Translations under genes and position numbers: made by a program
Shown: piece by piece, positions 11,119-21,688 of the stretch
Layout: each line of letters opens with the position of its first letter
How positions within the stretch are numbered: position 1 is the stretch's first letter
Notes under the pieces: generated by a model
Database searches by the model: none
Seen by the model: the letters and a program-made list of their open reading frames with translations, nothing else
Told to the model about the DNA's origin: nothing
Assembly: GCA_003254925.1 (NCBI GenBank)
Contig: QANZ01002469.1
Coordinates: 56,648 to 120,647 of the forward strand
DNA length: 64,000 nucleotides
From: Chamaecrista fasciculata
Lineage: Eukaryota; Streptophyta; Magnoliopsida; Fabales; Fabaceae
Direction of reading: 5' to 3'

Positions 11119-12435
11119 GGTTAGTGCATAGTTTAAATTTCACTGCATTGAAGTATATGATGCATCAAATATTAGTTATTATTTAATTAAGAAATTTCAG
11201 TATCCTCAACATGGCAACTCTATATTTTTCCCAAGGGATACAACTGGAGAAGGTTGCACACTATGGTCACTAGTGAATTTGTCTCTGAACAGATATGAAA
11301 TAATAAAGTGGCTGCTGTAGGATGTTGACTATTGAAGCATATGCACGATATGATGCCTACAGTATGGAGACAAAGGAACAGGGCTAAATAATAGCCTCCT
11401 TTGGGAATATGTCAAATACATCAAGGGTCAAGTAAGTTCAAGCTATCATTCTACTCTGGATGGGATTTTTTGTCAGTTGGTTCTTAAAATTGTGATGTAA
11501 GGACTCAAGTTATTTAGAGATGAAAAGAAAAGTTCAGTATGTGATGTGTAACTTAAACCTCTTTTTCTCTATATAAGAATTCCATATTGGTGGATAACAT
11601 AGAAGACCACTGCAACATCTATTGATTTGGACTGAGACTAAAGCCAGAGGCTATATGTTTATGGTTAAGGAATATGGACATTTTATTTCTATCCAAATCC
11701 ATCAAAAAAGTTGGTTTGCCCTTGACATTACATGATTGTCAAGTTTTGGGACGCTTATTGCTTACAATGTCACGATCATCAACAGAAGTGAACTAGCCAG
11801 CACATCATTGAGCTACCACGATAGTAATAAGAGAACCATTTCAGCAATAAATGAAGTAAAGTTTAATTCATTGGAACTTGCTCAATTAGTGTGCCAGAAA
11901 AACCATGATACACCTGTAATGTTTGTTGCTTGGATCATTTATAATTTTTGCCATTGGTGAGTACAGGATGCTAAAGCTGCACTGATACGTCTCTAAAGAG
12001 AGTTGACTTATTCCCTTCAATTTTCATTTAGCAAATGCAATATTTCTTTGCATATGGTTACTCACCAGTCACCACTTACATAACCATCAAAAAGCATTTG
12101 TCTTGTGCTATATTATTGGAAAACTCAACATGGAAGTGGTTGTTAAGTAGCACCAAAGGATTGAATTTCATCTGGATTACCCGCCGTTTGTGTTCTGACA
12201 CTAAGTTGGCACTTTATGAATCAGGTTATATAGCCTGAGATTTTGTAGAATCCTACCCCTCAATATCTAGAACATGAAATGAATCACTAAAATTTTTTGA
12301 ATTTGGTGACAGTTTGTTGAAGTGTGTGCTTGTGAGGATATGGTTTCTCTCTCTCTACATATATATCTATGTATCCTTTATTCAGGTGGGTAGTTTACAT
12401 GGTGTGATGTTGTGGATACTTCATCACCTCCAAAT
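11119..12435 (+). other. 3' flank and probable 3' UTR of the RRM gene
   Basis: No protein-coding frame is convincing. The first several hundred bases probably hold the 3' UTR, possibly with introns, since GT/AG-like pairs occur. I cannot place the polyadenylation site. Small open frames at 11736-11960 and 12035-12238 match no family I recognise. Confidence 0.4.
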
Positions 12436-12805
12436 GATGTTTGTGGGTTAAACTACATGTTTCCAGAGGAATGAAAATCAAAATACCTCATCTTGGTTTC
12501 ATTCTTTTCCACTGAGCGTAGTTTTTAGGCTACCGTTATCAGGATTTTAGAGATCTCTGCCTGTGCTGATTGGCAATATTGGTTCTTGAATTCAATGCAA
12601 ATCAATACACTTTAATTCGATGCAAATGATGTTTGTGGGTTAAACTACATGTTTCCAGAGGAATGAAAATCAAAATACCTCATCTTGGTTTCATTGTTTT
12701 CCACTGAGTGTAGTTTTTAGGCTACGGGGCTCTTAAGATTTTAGAGAATTTCTATGCATCTGCTGATTGGCAATATTGGTTCTTGAATTCGATGCATATC
12801 AACAC
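12425..12805. repeat. Tandem duplication of a unit of about 190 bases
   Basis: The block starting ATGATGTTTGTGGGTTAAAC at about 12434 recurs at about 12626. Both copies continue through the stretches around CATGTTTCCAGAGG, CTCATCTTGGTTTCATT, GTAGTTTTTAGGCTAC and TGCTGATTGGCAATATTGG. The copies differ by a few substitutions and a small indel. No coding potential is seen. It lies downstream of the RRM gene and may affect its 3' region. Confidence 0.85.
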
Positions 12806-15120
12806 TCTTCACAGCGTTGTTAGCTGTACTGGATCTTGTGCTTACAAGTAATAGGAATCTATTAGGATGTCTTGTAAATATTTCTTAGGTTTATTGGGGG
12901 AGAGTTTCTTTACTGACTTGATCTTTAAATTGTTCATAGTTTCTTGTCTTCCTTTTGTTTGCTGCACTGCAGGGTGCTCTCCGAAGTTCTTTTGCATGGT
13001 AAAGCCTGTTTTCTCATTACGTTTATACTTATCTCTTGCTGATCATTTTCAGCTTTGTGATTTGCTTTTGTAAATTACTCTTCTAAAAAGTGGGTTTGTG
13101 TGATATTGTATAATACTGGTAAACTACTTTTTCTTATTGATTTGCATTGATCGATATTGTGATTGTGTATGTTTCCTTAGCATTCGCTGCTTGTCCTTTC
13201 CCAATGCTATATCGAAGGTTCTTTTTTTATTTTTCTTTTTTCTTGGGCAAAAGCACTTGTCTCCAAGTTTTACGTCAATCTTCAATTTGGTCCTTAACAT
13301 TTATTGTTAATTTTGTCTCTAAAATTTTTATATTTTGAACAATTTTAGTCAAATATTAATGAAAAATATTATGCGGTTAATAATATGTTATGTAAAATTA
13401 GTAGAAAAAGAAGCTTAAATATTAATTTAGATTAAAAAACACGATGGAGTTTATTGTTAATTTATTGATAGAAGTTGATCAAAATATGACATCAATCAAA
13501 ATGTGAAATTTTTGCAGACAATATTGTTTAAAGACAATTGAAAATTGATGTGAAGTTGAGTGGTATTGTCCTTTTAATTGAAAATTGATGTAAAGAGCGC
13601 ATCCGCTGAAAATGATCATGCCATATGATTAGTGATTATTGAATCCATAATTTTGGTATATGTAACATTTACTTGTTGCGCCATTATAGTAGTAATGATA
13701 GGGTGAATTGAGGTACGAGTGTGGTATCTTTACCGTCCTTAAATCTACCTATATTATACACGATTTCGAGATTTAATGTTAGGTATTTAAATTCGTTTAG
13801 GTGTTTTAAGTTCATGCATTATCTATCGACATAAATGACTTGAAAAGCAACAAAATATATACATATTTATATATACACGATACTGAGAAAGTGGGTGGGC
13901 TAGTAGTAAATAAATCCATTCGCTCCCTTTTATCTACTGTTTTTGAAGTATAGAAGTTTGTATTTTATACTACATGGAAGGGGAAAGTTCTTATTATGAA
14001 GGCCGCAACTGCATGGACGATCAAAGGTATTTATGAGACTAGGGGCATTGTGTGTTAAATTTTAAAAAATTTAAATTTAAATTATATAAAAAATATATAT
14101 TTTAATTAATATTTAATTTTATATTAAATTATAATTATATAAAAAATTAAAATAATCAACAATAAAATAAGTAGAAATTATTTTTAATATTTATACTTTT
14201 AATATCTATATTTAAAATAATTTATTTTATACTATAATTTTAAAAAATCGATTACCAGAAAATTTCTGAGACATATATAATAATATAGAATATTCCCTTT
14301 CACCTTATTAAGCAGTTGCCTTTAAATGTCTTTGCATCCATGTTAACTTGAAAGGGTATAGGGACTTACGGAAGTACAGATATCGACAATGGGTATTGCT
14401 ATTTTTAAAAATTATGGAATATGGGTACAAGAAAATTTTTTAAATATAGAACTGTAAATTATAAATTTATATGGTTTTTCTTTTCTATAAAAGTATAAAC
14501 GGTTTGTTTACAACAAAAGTAAAATTAGATGGAAACACAATTATATTTTATAAAAATATATAAATTTCCATTTTATAATATTTTAAAAGTGTTGAAGGAT
14601 ATTCATAGAATGAATGTTCACAAGTTTAGTTCTCCTCCTGTCGAAATTCAGCTGTTGCTTGACAAAGATCTGGTTGATAGAGACACTTTTAAGTGTCTGT
14701 ACTGTGTAGTTTCCTTGTTCTCTCTTTATTTTCGTACCAAAAAAAAAAAAATATTCCCAACTCATTTGTTCGGGATGGAAAGGAGAGGAATAGCGGATTA
14801 AGGGAAAAAATGAAAGAAAAAAAAAGGAGATACCTTATATGTGGAAAGTCCAGATATTTTCCTTCTCTTTTTTGGTAGAATCGAGATAATTTGGTGCTAT
14901 AGGTTTAGTAATGAGTTTAATGGCTTTTTGGTGTTGTTGAAATTAGTTTTTAATCAAATGAGTTCTTATAAAATTAAGTTGTAATGGGTAAAAGAAATTT
15001 GGTCTTTAGGTAATTTGTTTTAAGGTTAATTTTGGGCATATCGACTTTTTGCTGAAAGTGCTTTTGAAGTGTAAAATTATCTGATCCAAACTTTTTTTGG
15101 GTAAATCGACATTTTTTTTA
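12806..15120. other. AT-rich intergenic sequence
   Basis: No gene is supported. The stretch around 14040-14260 is almost pure A/T. Partial 'TTTGGTCC'-type repeat remains occur around 13260-13560. The short open frames near 14529-14880 overlap on both strands and match no known family. Confidence 0.4.
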
Positions 15121-16323
15121 GATAAATTACACTTTGGTACCCTGTGGTTTGACCCCTATTTTACTTTGATACTCTGTGGTTTGAAACTTGACATTTTGGT
15201 ACCTGAGGTTTTGACCGTTAACACATTGGTACCTTCAACTATTCTTTCCGTCTAATTTAACAGAAATCTGCACCTCACTCTCACATGCCACAATTAAACA
15301 CAATTACTCCAACATTTAGCCTAATCAAAGATCAATCGAAGCTTGGAGCCAAAAACACGAAGCATAAAATTTGTGAAAACTTTGTGAAAATTGAAAAGCA
15401 ATAGAGTCCAAATTATAAAGCACATGAATAAAGGCATCGATTGTGAATAGTTAGAAAATGAAGTGGTTGAAGAGAGATTCTGAGCGTCGAAGCGTTGTTT
15501 TGATCACTTGTGATATCGTCGTTTCTTTTCTTCATCGTCTTTCTTTGATTTCCACTCCTCTTCCATCGACGACCAAAAGCAAGCCGCCTTGAAGATCAGA
15601 TTACTCGCCCAGAACAAATCTGAGAATCGCCTCAAAATCGCCAAAGCCGACGCAATTAAGCCCTTAATTTCGCTGATATCTTCGCTTGACCTTCAGCTAC
15701 AAGAGTGACGACGATTCTAAATCTTTCCCTCTGCGACGAGAAAAAAGAGCTTATAGCGGCATCGGGAGCGATTAAGCCACTGGTTCGAGCCCTAAGGACA
15801 GGAACGCCAACAGCGAGAGAGAACGCAGTATGCGCTATTCTTCATTTGTCGCAAATAGTGGAAAACAAGATCGCAATCGGAAGGTCAGGTGCCATTCCCC
15901 TGCTAGTGAATCTTCTAGAGAACGGTCGACAACACTTTATTCACTGTTAAGCGTTCTTAAGCTAGAAGGAGTGGCGATTTCGTTATCTTATTATGAGCAG
16001 TCCTCCCAATTTCTACAAGTTTTGTATTCATGTGCTTTGTAATTTTGACTCTACTGCTTTTCAGTATTCACAAATTTTATGCTTCGTGTTTTTGGCTCAG
16101 GCTTTGATTGATCTTTGATGAGGCTAAATGTTGGAATAAATTGTGTTTAATTGTGGCATGTGAGAGGGAGGTGCAGATTTCTGTTAAATTAGACGGAAAA
16201 AATAGTCGACGGTACCAATGTGTTAACAGTCAAAACCTCAGGGTACTAAAATGTCAAGTTTCAAACCAAAAGGTACCAAAGTGAAATAGGGTCAAACCAC
16301 AGGATACCAAAGTGTAATTTACC
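15121..16323. mobile_element. Pack-type long-TIR element carrying an ARM-repeat gene fragment
   Basis: Inverted arms of about 255 bases (15121-15377 and about 16068-16323) match almost throughout, from the tip (GRTAAATTACACTTTGGTACC) to the inner edge (CACAAATTTTATGCTTCGTG). The flanks are T-runs compatible with a 9-bp duplication (TTTTTTTTA left, nine T right). Between the arms lies plant gene sequence (see 15500-15960). Long TIRs with captured host sequence and a roughly 9-bp duplication fit a Pack-MULE. No transposase is present. The family tip recurs at 3495 and 29289. Confidence 0.82.
15500..15960 (+). pseudogene. Captured ARM-repeat protein fragment (U-box/PUB-like)
   Basis: Two frames give successive armadillo-repeat sequence. 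The first (about 15570-15705) contains QAALKIRLLAQNKSENR and AIKPLISLISS. A stop and frame change at about 15704 lead into a second (15705-15930) with TILNLSLCDEKKEL, SGAIKPLVRAL and AIPLLVNLLENG. This closely resembles the ARM repeats of plant U-box-type and related ARM proteins (At3g01400/At5g58680 class, from memory). The remainder is deleted and out of frame. It lies wholly between the inverted arms of the host element, so it is a transduplicated fragment and not a working gene. Confidence 0.82.
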
Positions 16324-17380
16324 TTTTTTTTTTTTAAATTATATATTATTTGTAAATAAAAAAGGAAAAAAAAATATTACACATCAACAAATTAGTTTTT
16401 ATAAAACACTAATATAAGGTTATCATAAAAAGAGAGGTTTATAATTATTTTATACCATTTTCCCCCCTTTTTTTCTTTTCTACATAGAATGTTGACTGAT
16501 TTGTATGTAGGGAAATCACAATTACTATAAAATGGAGTTGGGAAATAAGCATATATAGAATAGCCAAAAGAAAAATGGTCACGGAAGGGTTATGACAATT
16601 GATTCCCCTAACATTTTAGGGTGGGTTATTTTACTTAATACTTGTTTTGTAAAAAATCTATAGAAAATTGACCCATATAGAAGGTTTGTGCATTTTAATG
16701 TGCATATTTGATTTCATGCTAGTTGAATTCTTGGACTTTATACTATGTGGTTGAAGACATTCAGTAGATTAAGGTCAAAACATAATTTTTGTTATCAAAA
16801 TTTACATTAGTTTTTAATTTCCTCCTCAATATTTGTTTAGTATCAATTTTATCTTTAAAATTTTACATTTTGATCGACTTTAGTATTTAATTCACACTAG
16901 TCAATTTGTATAACTTGCAATGCATAATAGCCAACCACATACCCAAATTGGCACAATTCAACACCTATACACACATTAGTTGCCCTACACACCACTTTTT
17001 TGATCAACTAAGTGTGAATAACAAACAAATGTTCATCTTTTAGTTAGATGCATATATAGTTTTGATGAAATTGTATTTGCTTTTATCTACCCCATTGTGT
17101 CATATAGTTTTCAACTAATATTGTTAAGATCGGACTTAGGTAAAGGACTGAAAAAATATTCGATTCACAATGTGATCAATTCATTCGGTTGAACCGTTTG
17201 GTTGGACTAATGATGTAATAAATAATATATAATAATTATCTTAAATATAAAATTATATAAATAAATCAACTAGAAAAGTAACAAAATAATAATCAACAAG
17301 AAAATGAAAAGTAGAAGGAAAACCAACATTTCAGCGCTCCAACAAAAAATATGCGAACCAAACCACATTTCAGGTTTTTA
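16324..17380. other. Intergenic sequence with one-sided repeat remains
   Basis: No gene is seen. Around 17110-17230 is a stretch (GTTAAGATCGGAC, CGGTTGAACCG) like one end of the TIR family that carries the F-box fragment at 32.3 kb. Its other end is not found, and the LINE inserted shortly after it. Confidence 0.4.
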
Positions 17381-17400
17381 ATTCATTAACTTTTTTCTTT

Positions 17401-19611
17401 GCTGGCCTATCGGGTTGTGCAATGTGGTTTACAAAATTATTTCAAAGGTGCTGGTCAACCGTATGCAATGTTGAAGGAGTCTTTGATCTCTCTGTTTCAA
17501 AATGCCTTTATCAAAGGTAGACTCATATCTGACAATATTTTCATGGCCTTTGAACTCATGACGGTCATTCACAAAGCTAGAAAAGGCAAGATGTCCTGGG
17601 GGCACTTAAGGTTGATATGGCTAAAGCTTATGACAGGGTTGATTGGTCTTTCTGACATGCGGTGTTGGTTCGCATGGGTTTCCCTCAGAGGTTCGTGAAT
17701 TGCATCATGAGTTGTGTCTCATCTGCTACTTTTAATCTCATCCTAAATGGTCATGTCTCCTCTGAGATTGTAGTTAGAAGGGGAATTAGGTAAGATGATC
17801 CGCTCTCCCCCTACCTGTTCATCATTTGTATGAATGTGCTTTCTTGTTTGATTGCGGATGCTGAAAGAAGAGAGGATTGTCAAGACATTAAGTTTGCAAG
17901 AAGAGGCCCGGCGATCTCTCATCTTTTGTACGCTGATGACTTGATTCTGTTCTTCAAGGAGGATAATGATTCACCCTATACCCTCAAAGGTATCCTTCAT
18001 GACTTCTGTACCAGAGTGGGTTTGAATATTAATGTTATCCTCAGCCCCAACACTCCTAGGCTGAGGAAAACAGAGCTTATCAGTTTATTTGGGGTGGAGG
18101 CCACCAACAAGTTGGGTAAGTATTTGGGTGTTTTTGTGGATGACAAACATGACCTTAAACGTAATTTTGATGACCTGCTACACAAGATTGATAATCGTTT
18201 GGCTGGCTGGAAGAGCAATTTACTCTCTTAGGCGAGTAGGCTCATATTAATTAAATCGGTTATTCAGTCGGATCCCGTATACAAGCTGTCTTGTTTTAAG
18301 GCCCCGAGGAAAGTGACGAACGCCATTAACAGCACAATGACAAATTTCTTCTGGGGCTTCAATGGAGACAAGAACCGAATCCATCTTCTTAGCCGGGATG
18401 TGATTTTCATAAAGAAGAACGATGGTGGGCTTGGTCTACGGGATGCTGGTATTGTGAACAAGGCGCTCCTCGCTAAACACACATGGAGAATTTTGGATAA
18501 TCCGCAGTCAATTGTTGCCCGATGGGTTCATAACAAGTACATTACTCCTTTCTCCGACTTTGACTTCAAGTCGTGCACCTTGGGCTCTATTGTTTGGAAA
18601 GGTATAAAGGATAATGCCGCCATCATCAAGGATCATCTCAAATGGAAGCTGGGCAAGGGTGATAGAGTTGATGTTAGAAGCAAATTTTGGAGTGATGACA
18701 TCTCTGGCACCCCCTCTGGTGTTCTCGTCAATGATTTGATCGATCATACCTCCTACTCTTGGGATGTCGATAAAATCACTCGAGTCTGCTCCGCGTCTGA
18801 TGCCACTACCATTCTTAATATAGCTGATTCGATATGCCATATGCCTGACACTTGGGTTTGGACTCATGTTGCCACTGGGTCGTACACCGTTGCAGCTGGT
18901 TTTGAGTTGCTTCGCCGGGTGGGCCATCCAGATAATGGTAATAATTCTTTTATCACCTTTTCGCGGAAGGACTTCTGGAAGTCTAAGGTCCTGCCGAGGA
19001 TTCTTCTCAATGTCTGGAAGATTTATAACAATGCCATTTCGACTTTCGCCAACCTTAACAGGCATCATCTTCATTGTTATATTGTCTGCCCTTTCTGTGG
19101 TGACATGGATGACTCGATCTCGCATACGTTTTTAAGTTGTAGCTTTGCCAAAGCTGTCTGGTTCGGTCTACCATTCGTCGTTAGGAGCGAGGTTCATGGT
19201 GGGCACTTCCAAAGGTGGCTCCTTGGATGGATCCGGCGTTGGAGAAAAGACAGGGACAAGTTTGATATCTTGTGGGTTACCATTTTGGTTGGTCTTGATA
19301 GGATTTGGATGTGTAGGAATGATATTGTCTGGAAAAGTGCCAAAGTCCTCCCGTCGATGGTAATTAGGTCCATTTTATTTTCTGTTGAGTCTTATGTTAC
19401 TGCTTATAGTCAAGTTCAAATTCCTCACTGTGGGTTGTCTTTTAGTAGTGCTTACTGCTTATGATTTTAATTCTCCTCATCTCATCGCTTCTTCGAGTCA
19501 TAATCCAAACAACCCATCATTGGTAGTCTGTCTGGGGATGTTAGTGATCATGATTCGTAGTCGCTTTCTTTGTACTCTGCTTCATTGGTTTTTATATATC
19601 AAAAAAAAAAA
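17401..19611 (+). mobile_element. 5'-truncated L1-type LINE with 20-bp target duplication
   Basis: The element starts inside the reverse transcriptase. A frame at 17410-17470 reads PIGLCNVVYKIISKVLVNR, followed in other frames by QNAFIKGRLISDNI and KVDMAKAYDRVDW. The catalytic YADD box lies at about 17929-17940 (HLLYADDLILF), and the RT C-terminus and zf-RVT domain (CPFCGDMDDSISHTFLSC, about 19088-19140) follow. It ends in an A-run at 19601-19611. ATTCATTAACTTTTTTCTTT at 17381-17400 recurs at 19612-19631 with one T/C change, a classic LINE target duplication. Several frameshifts and a stop at 18229-18231 show it is dead. Confidence 0.95.
18313..19464 (+). pseudogene. LINE ORF2 C-terminal part (RT end and zf-RVT)
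   Basis: This is the longest intact stretch of the LINE ORF2, 383 residues. It starts after a stop at 18229 that interrupts WKSNLLS/ASRLILIKSVIQ. It contains the usual plant L1 segments FFWGFNGDKNRIHLLSRD, GGLGLRDAGIVNKALLAKHTW and the zinc finger CPFCG...HTFLSC, with the downstream tryptophan-rich tail. The upstream part (17830-18231, with YADD) is in a neighbouring frame. Confidence 0.9.
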
Positions 19612-19876
19612 ATTCATCAACTTTTTTCTTTATTTAAATTGGGTTAAGCCCTTTTCAAAAACAACAAAGTTGGGTTAAGCCTTTCAAAATGCACAATTGC
19701 ATGTTTTAACGATTTGTTGAATTGATTGATGTATTCCTTTAACGATTTGTCTCTCTTTTGTGTAAATTTAGCCACATATGCAAGATGGGATAATGGAGCT
19801 CAATAAATCATTCCATGGGAAATCCTAAAGCGTTTAGTGTGATGGCATGACGATTCACTTTTTTTTTTTTTATTAT

Positions 19877-20363
19877 GGCCAAAACCTCAAATTGGTCCCT
19901 TATGTATGGGGTAGATTTCAATCTATTTTACATTTGTTTTATATTAATCATATATATTTCTATAATTTTTTGAATTGGTAGCAAATTTACTTTCAATAAG
20001 CAATTTGACCTCATTTACTAACGATCTCAGCTAAGCAAAGAAAGAACTCAAGACTTAGCACAATATAATCTCAAACTTGTTGTATTCAGACTTGAAACGA
20101 GAGAGAAATATAACTAACTTCGCTTGATTAACCGTGAAACGAGTTATTCATTTTTAGTACTCGATTTGACGTTGTTTGTTGACGACTTAAATTAAAATAC
20201 TCATCAAAAGAAACTTGTAACTCTAGATTCGTTACATTTAAGCTTGAAATGAAAGAGATATGACTACATTCAATATTTTTTGGACCAATTTGAAAAATTA
20301 TGGAAACATGTAAGATTAATCTGAAATAAATAAAAGATAAGGGACCAATTTGAGACTTTGGCC
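19877..20363. mobile_element. Fold-back MULE-MITE, copy 2 (TTTGGTCC family)
   Basis: The termini GGCCAAAACCTCAAATTGG and GGCCAAAGTCTCAAATTGG are inverted copies, and the arms continue for about 100 bases. Flanking 9-mers TTTTATTAT and TTTTCTTAG agree at seven of nine positions, consistent with an aged target duplication. The centre holds the same core as copies 1, 3 and 4 (GAAACGAGAGAGAAATATAAC). Confidence 0.75.
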
Positions 20364-20821
20364 TTTTCTTAGATATCCGACAAAGAACTTTAGCATTGTG
20401 AACAACTCCTCCTCCTTGAGTGGGGAAGGAAAGGTGGTTCATTGATTCATTCACATAGGTACAAGCCATAACAGAGGATCTTGAATGGTTCTTTAGAATA
20501 CAATTGGGATTCTTATGGGATAACATAAACTTATTCAATGATCGTTTTCACTGCTTTGGAGATCTACAACTTTAATGGGATGTTAGTGAGCACTTGTAGA
20601 AATCACCACAAGAGAGGTTTCTGTAATACTCTTGTGATGATCAAGTTAATAGCACATACAGGAGAAAGGTGGAGAGTAATGAGATTGGTAGAGTTAAATA
20701 CCAAGAGATAGGGCAAAACAATTTGGTCATGATCCTATCTTATATTATTGTATTTCTATTTCATGTACTAACTAAGTTTATGACCTCAAGGGATCTCAAA
20801 GAACTAGATGTCACTTGCCTC
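20364..20821. other. Intergenic spacer between two fold-back elements
   Basis: No gene or repeat is identified in this stretch of about 450 bases. Short frames on either strand have no recognisable similarity. Confidence 0.4.
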
Positions 20822-21346
20822 GGTCAGAATTTCAAATTGGTCCCAAATATATGTGATAGATTTCAAATTAGTCCTAAATATTTCATTTATTTCAAATTTA
20901 TCATACATATTTCCATAATTTCACAAATCAGCCTCCAAAATATTGAACATGATCATATCTTTCTCATTTCAAACTTGTATGCTACAAATACATCTAGAGA
21001 TTGCTTTTAACAAGTACCTTTCTTTTTCTATTCAGTTGGAACTGTCAACAAACGAAGTTAAATTAAATCCCAAAAGTGAACCACTCATTTCACCATCAAA
21101 CAAGTAAAATTGGTTATATCTCTTGTTTCACGTTTGAATGCGACGAGTTCAAAACTATGTATTAATTCTTGAAGAATTCTTTCGCAGTTGAGACCATTAG
21201 CAAATGAAGTCAAATCGTATCTCAAAAGTAGGTTTGGGCCCAATTTGATAAATTATAGAAACATGTAAAACTAATTTGAAATAAATGAAATATTTAGGAA
21301 CAATGTGAAATCTACCTTATGTATTTAGGACCAATATGAGGTTGCC
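20822..21346. mobile_element. Fold-back MULE-MITE, copy 3 (TTTGGTCC family)
   Basis: The left end (GGTCAGAATTTCAAATTGG, then TGGTCCCAAATATATGTG) and the right end (TATTTAGGACCAATATGAGG) are inverted relatives. The core contains TTTGAATGCGACGAGTTC and CAACAAACGAAGTTAAATTA, as in copies 1 and 4. The right tip is eroded, so no exact target duplication can be claimed (TTGCCT is shared by both flanks). It lies about 340 bases beyond the stop codon of the YTH gene. Confidence 0.7.
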
Positions 21347-21688
21347 TATGTAAACATGCCTCCGAAGATGAGGAAACCAATGCAAACAAAAACAAACTGC
21401 CCTGAGCCAAAGTTCAATTTATTCAGTAAAGGGTTAAAATCTAATCTCATATATGCATTAAATGTAGTGTAGAAGAAAAAAATACAATAGAAATGAGGAA
21501 CCTGTAAAACATATATTACACAAGGAAGCCCATCCTTTATGCAATGGAAACCCTTTACATTTAGAAACCTCACGATTCATAAGCTCCGAGACTTTAAAAT
21601 GAGATCAGCAACACTACCTTTTGGCAAAATTATTGGGACGACGAAAGCATTAATGCAGTTAGCAATCACCGAGTGCTTTGGCAGAAGC

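Noticed and set aside
14529-14801. 90-codon open frame as a small gene
   Set aside because: There is no similarity to a known family, an overlapping frame exists on the other strand, and no splice or promoter context was seen.
18508-19125. Minus-strand open frame of 205 codons
   Set aside because: It is antisense to the LINE ORF2 and has no domain of its own.
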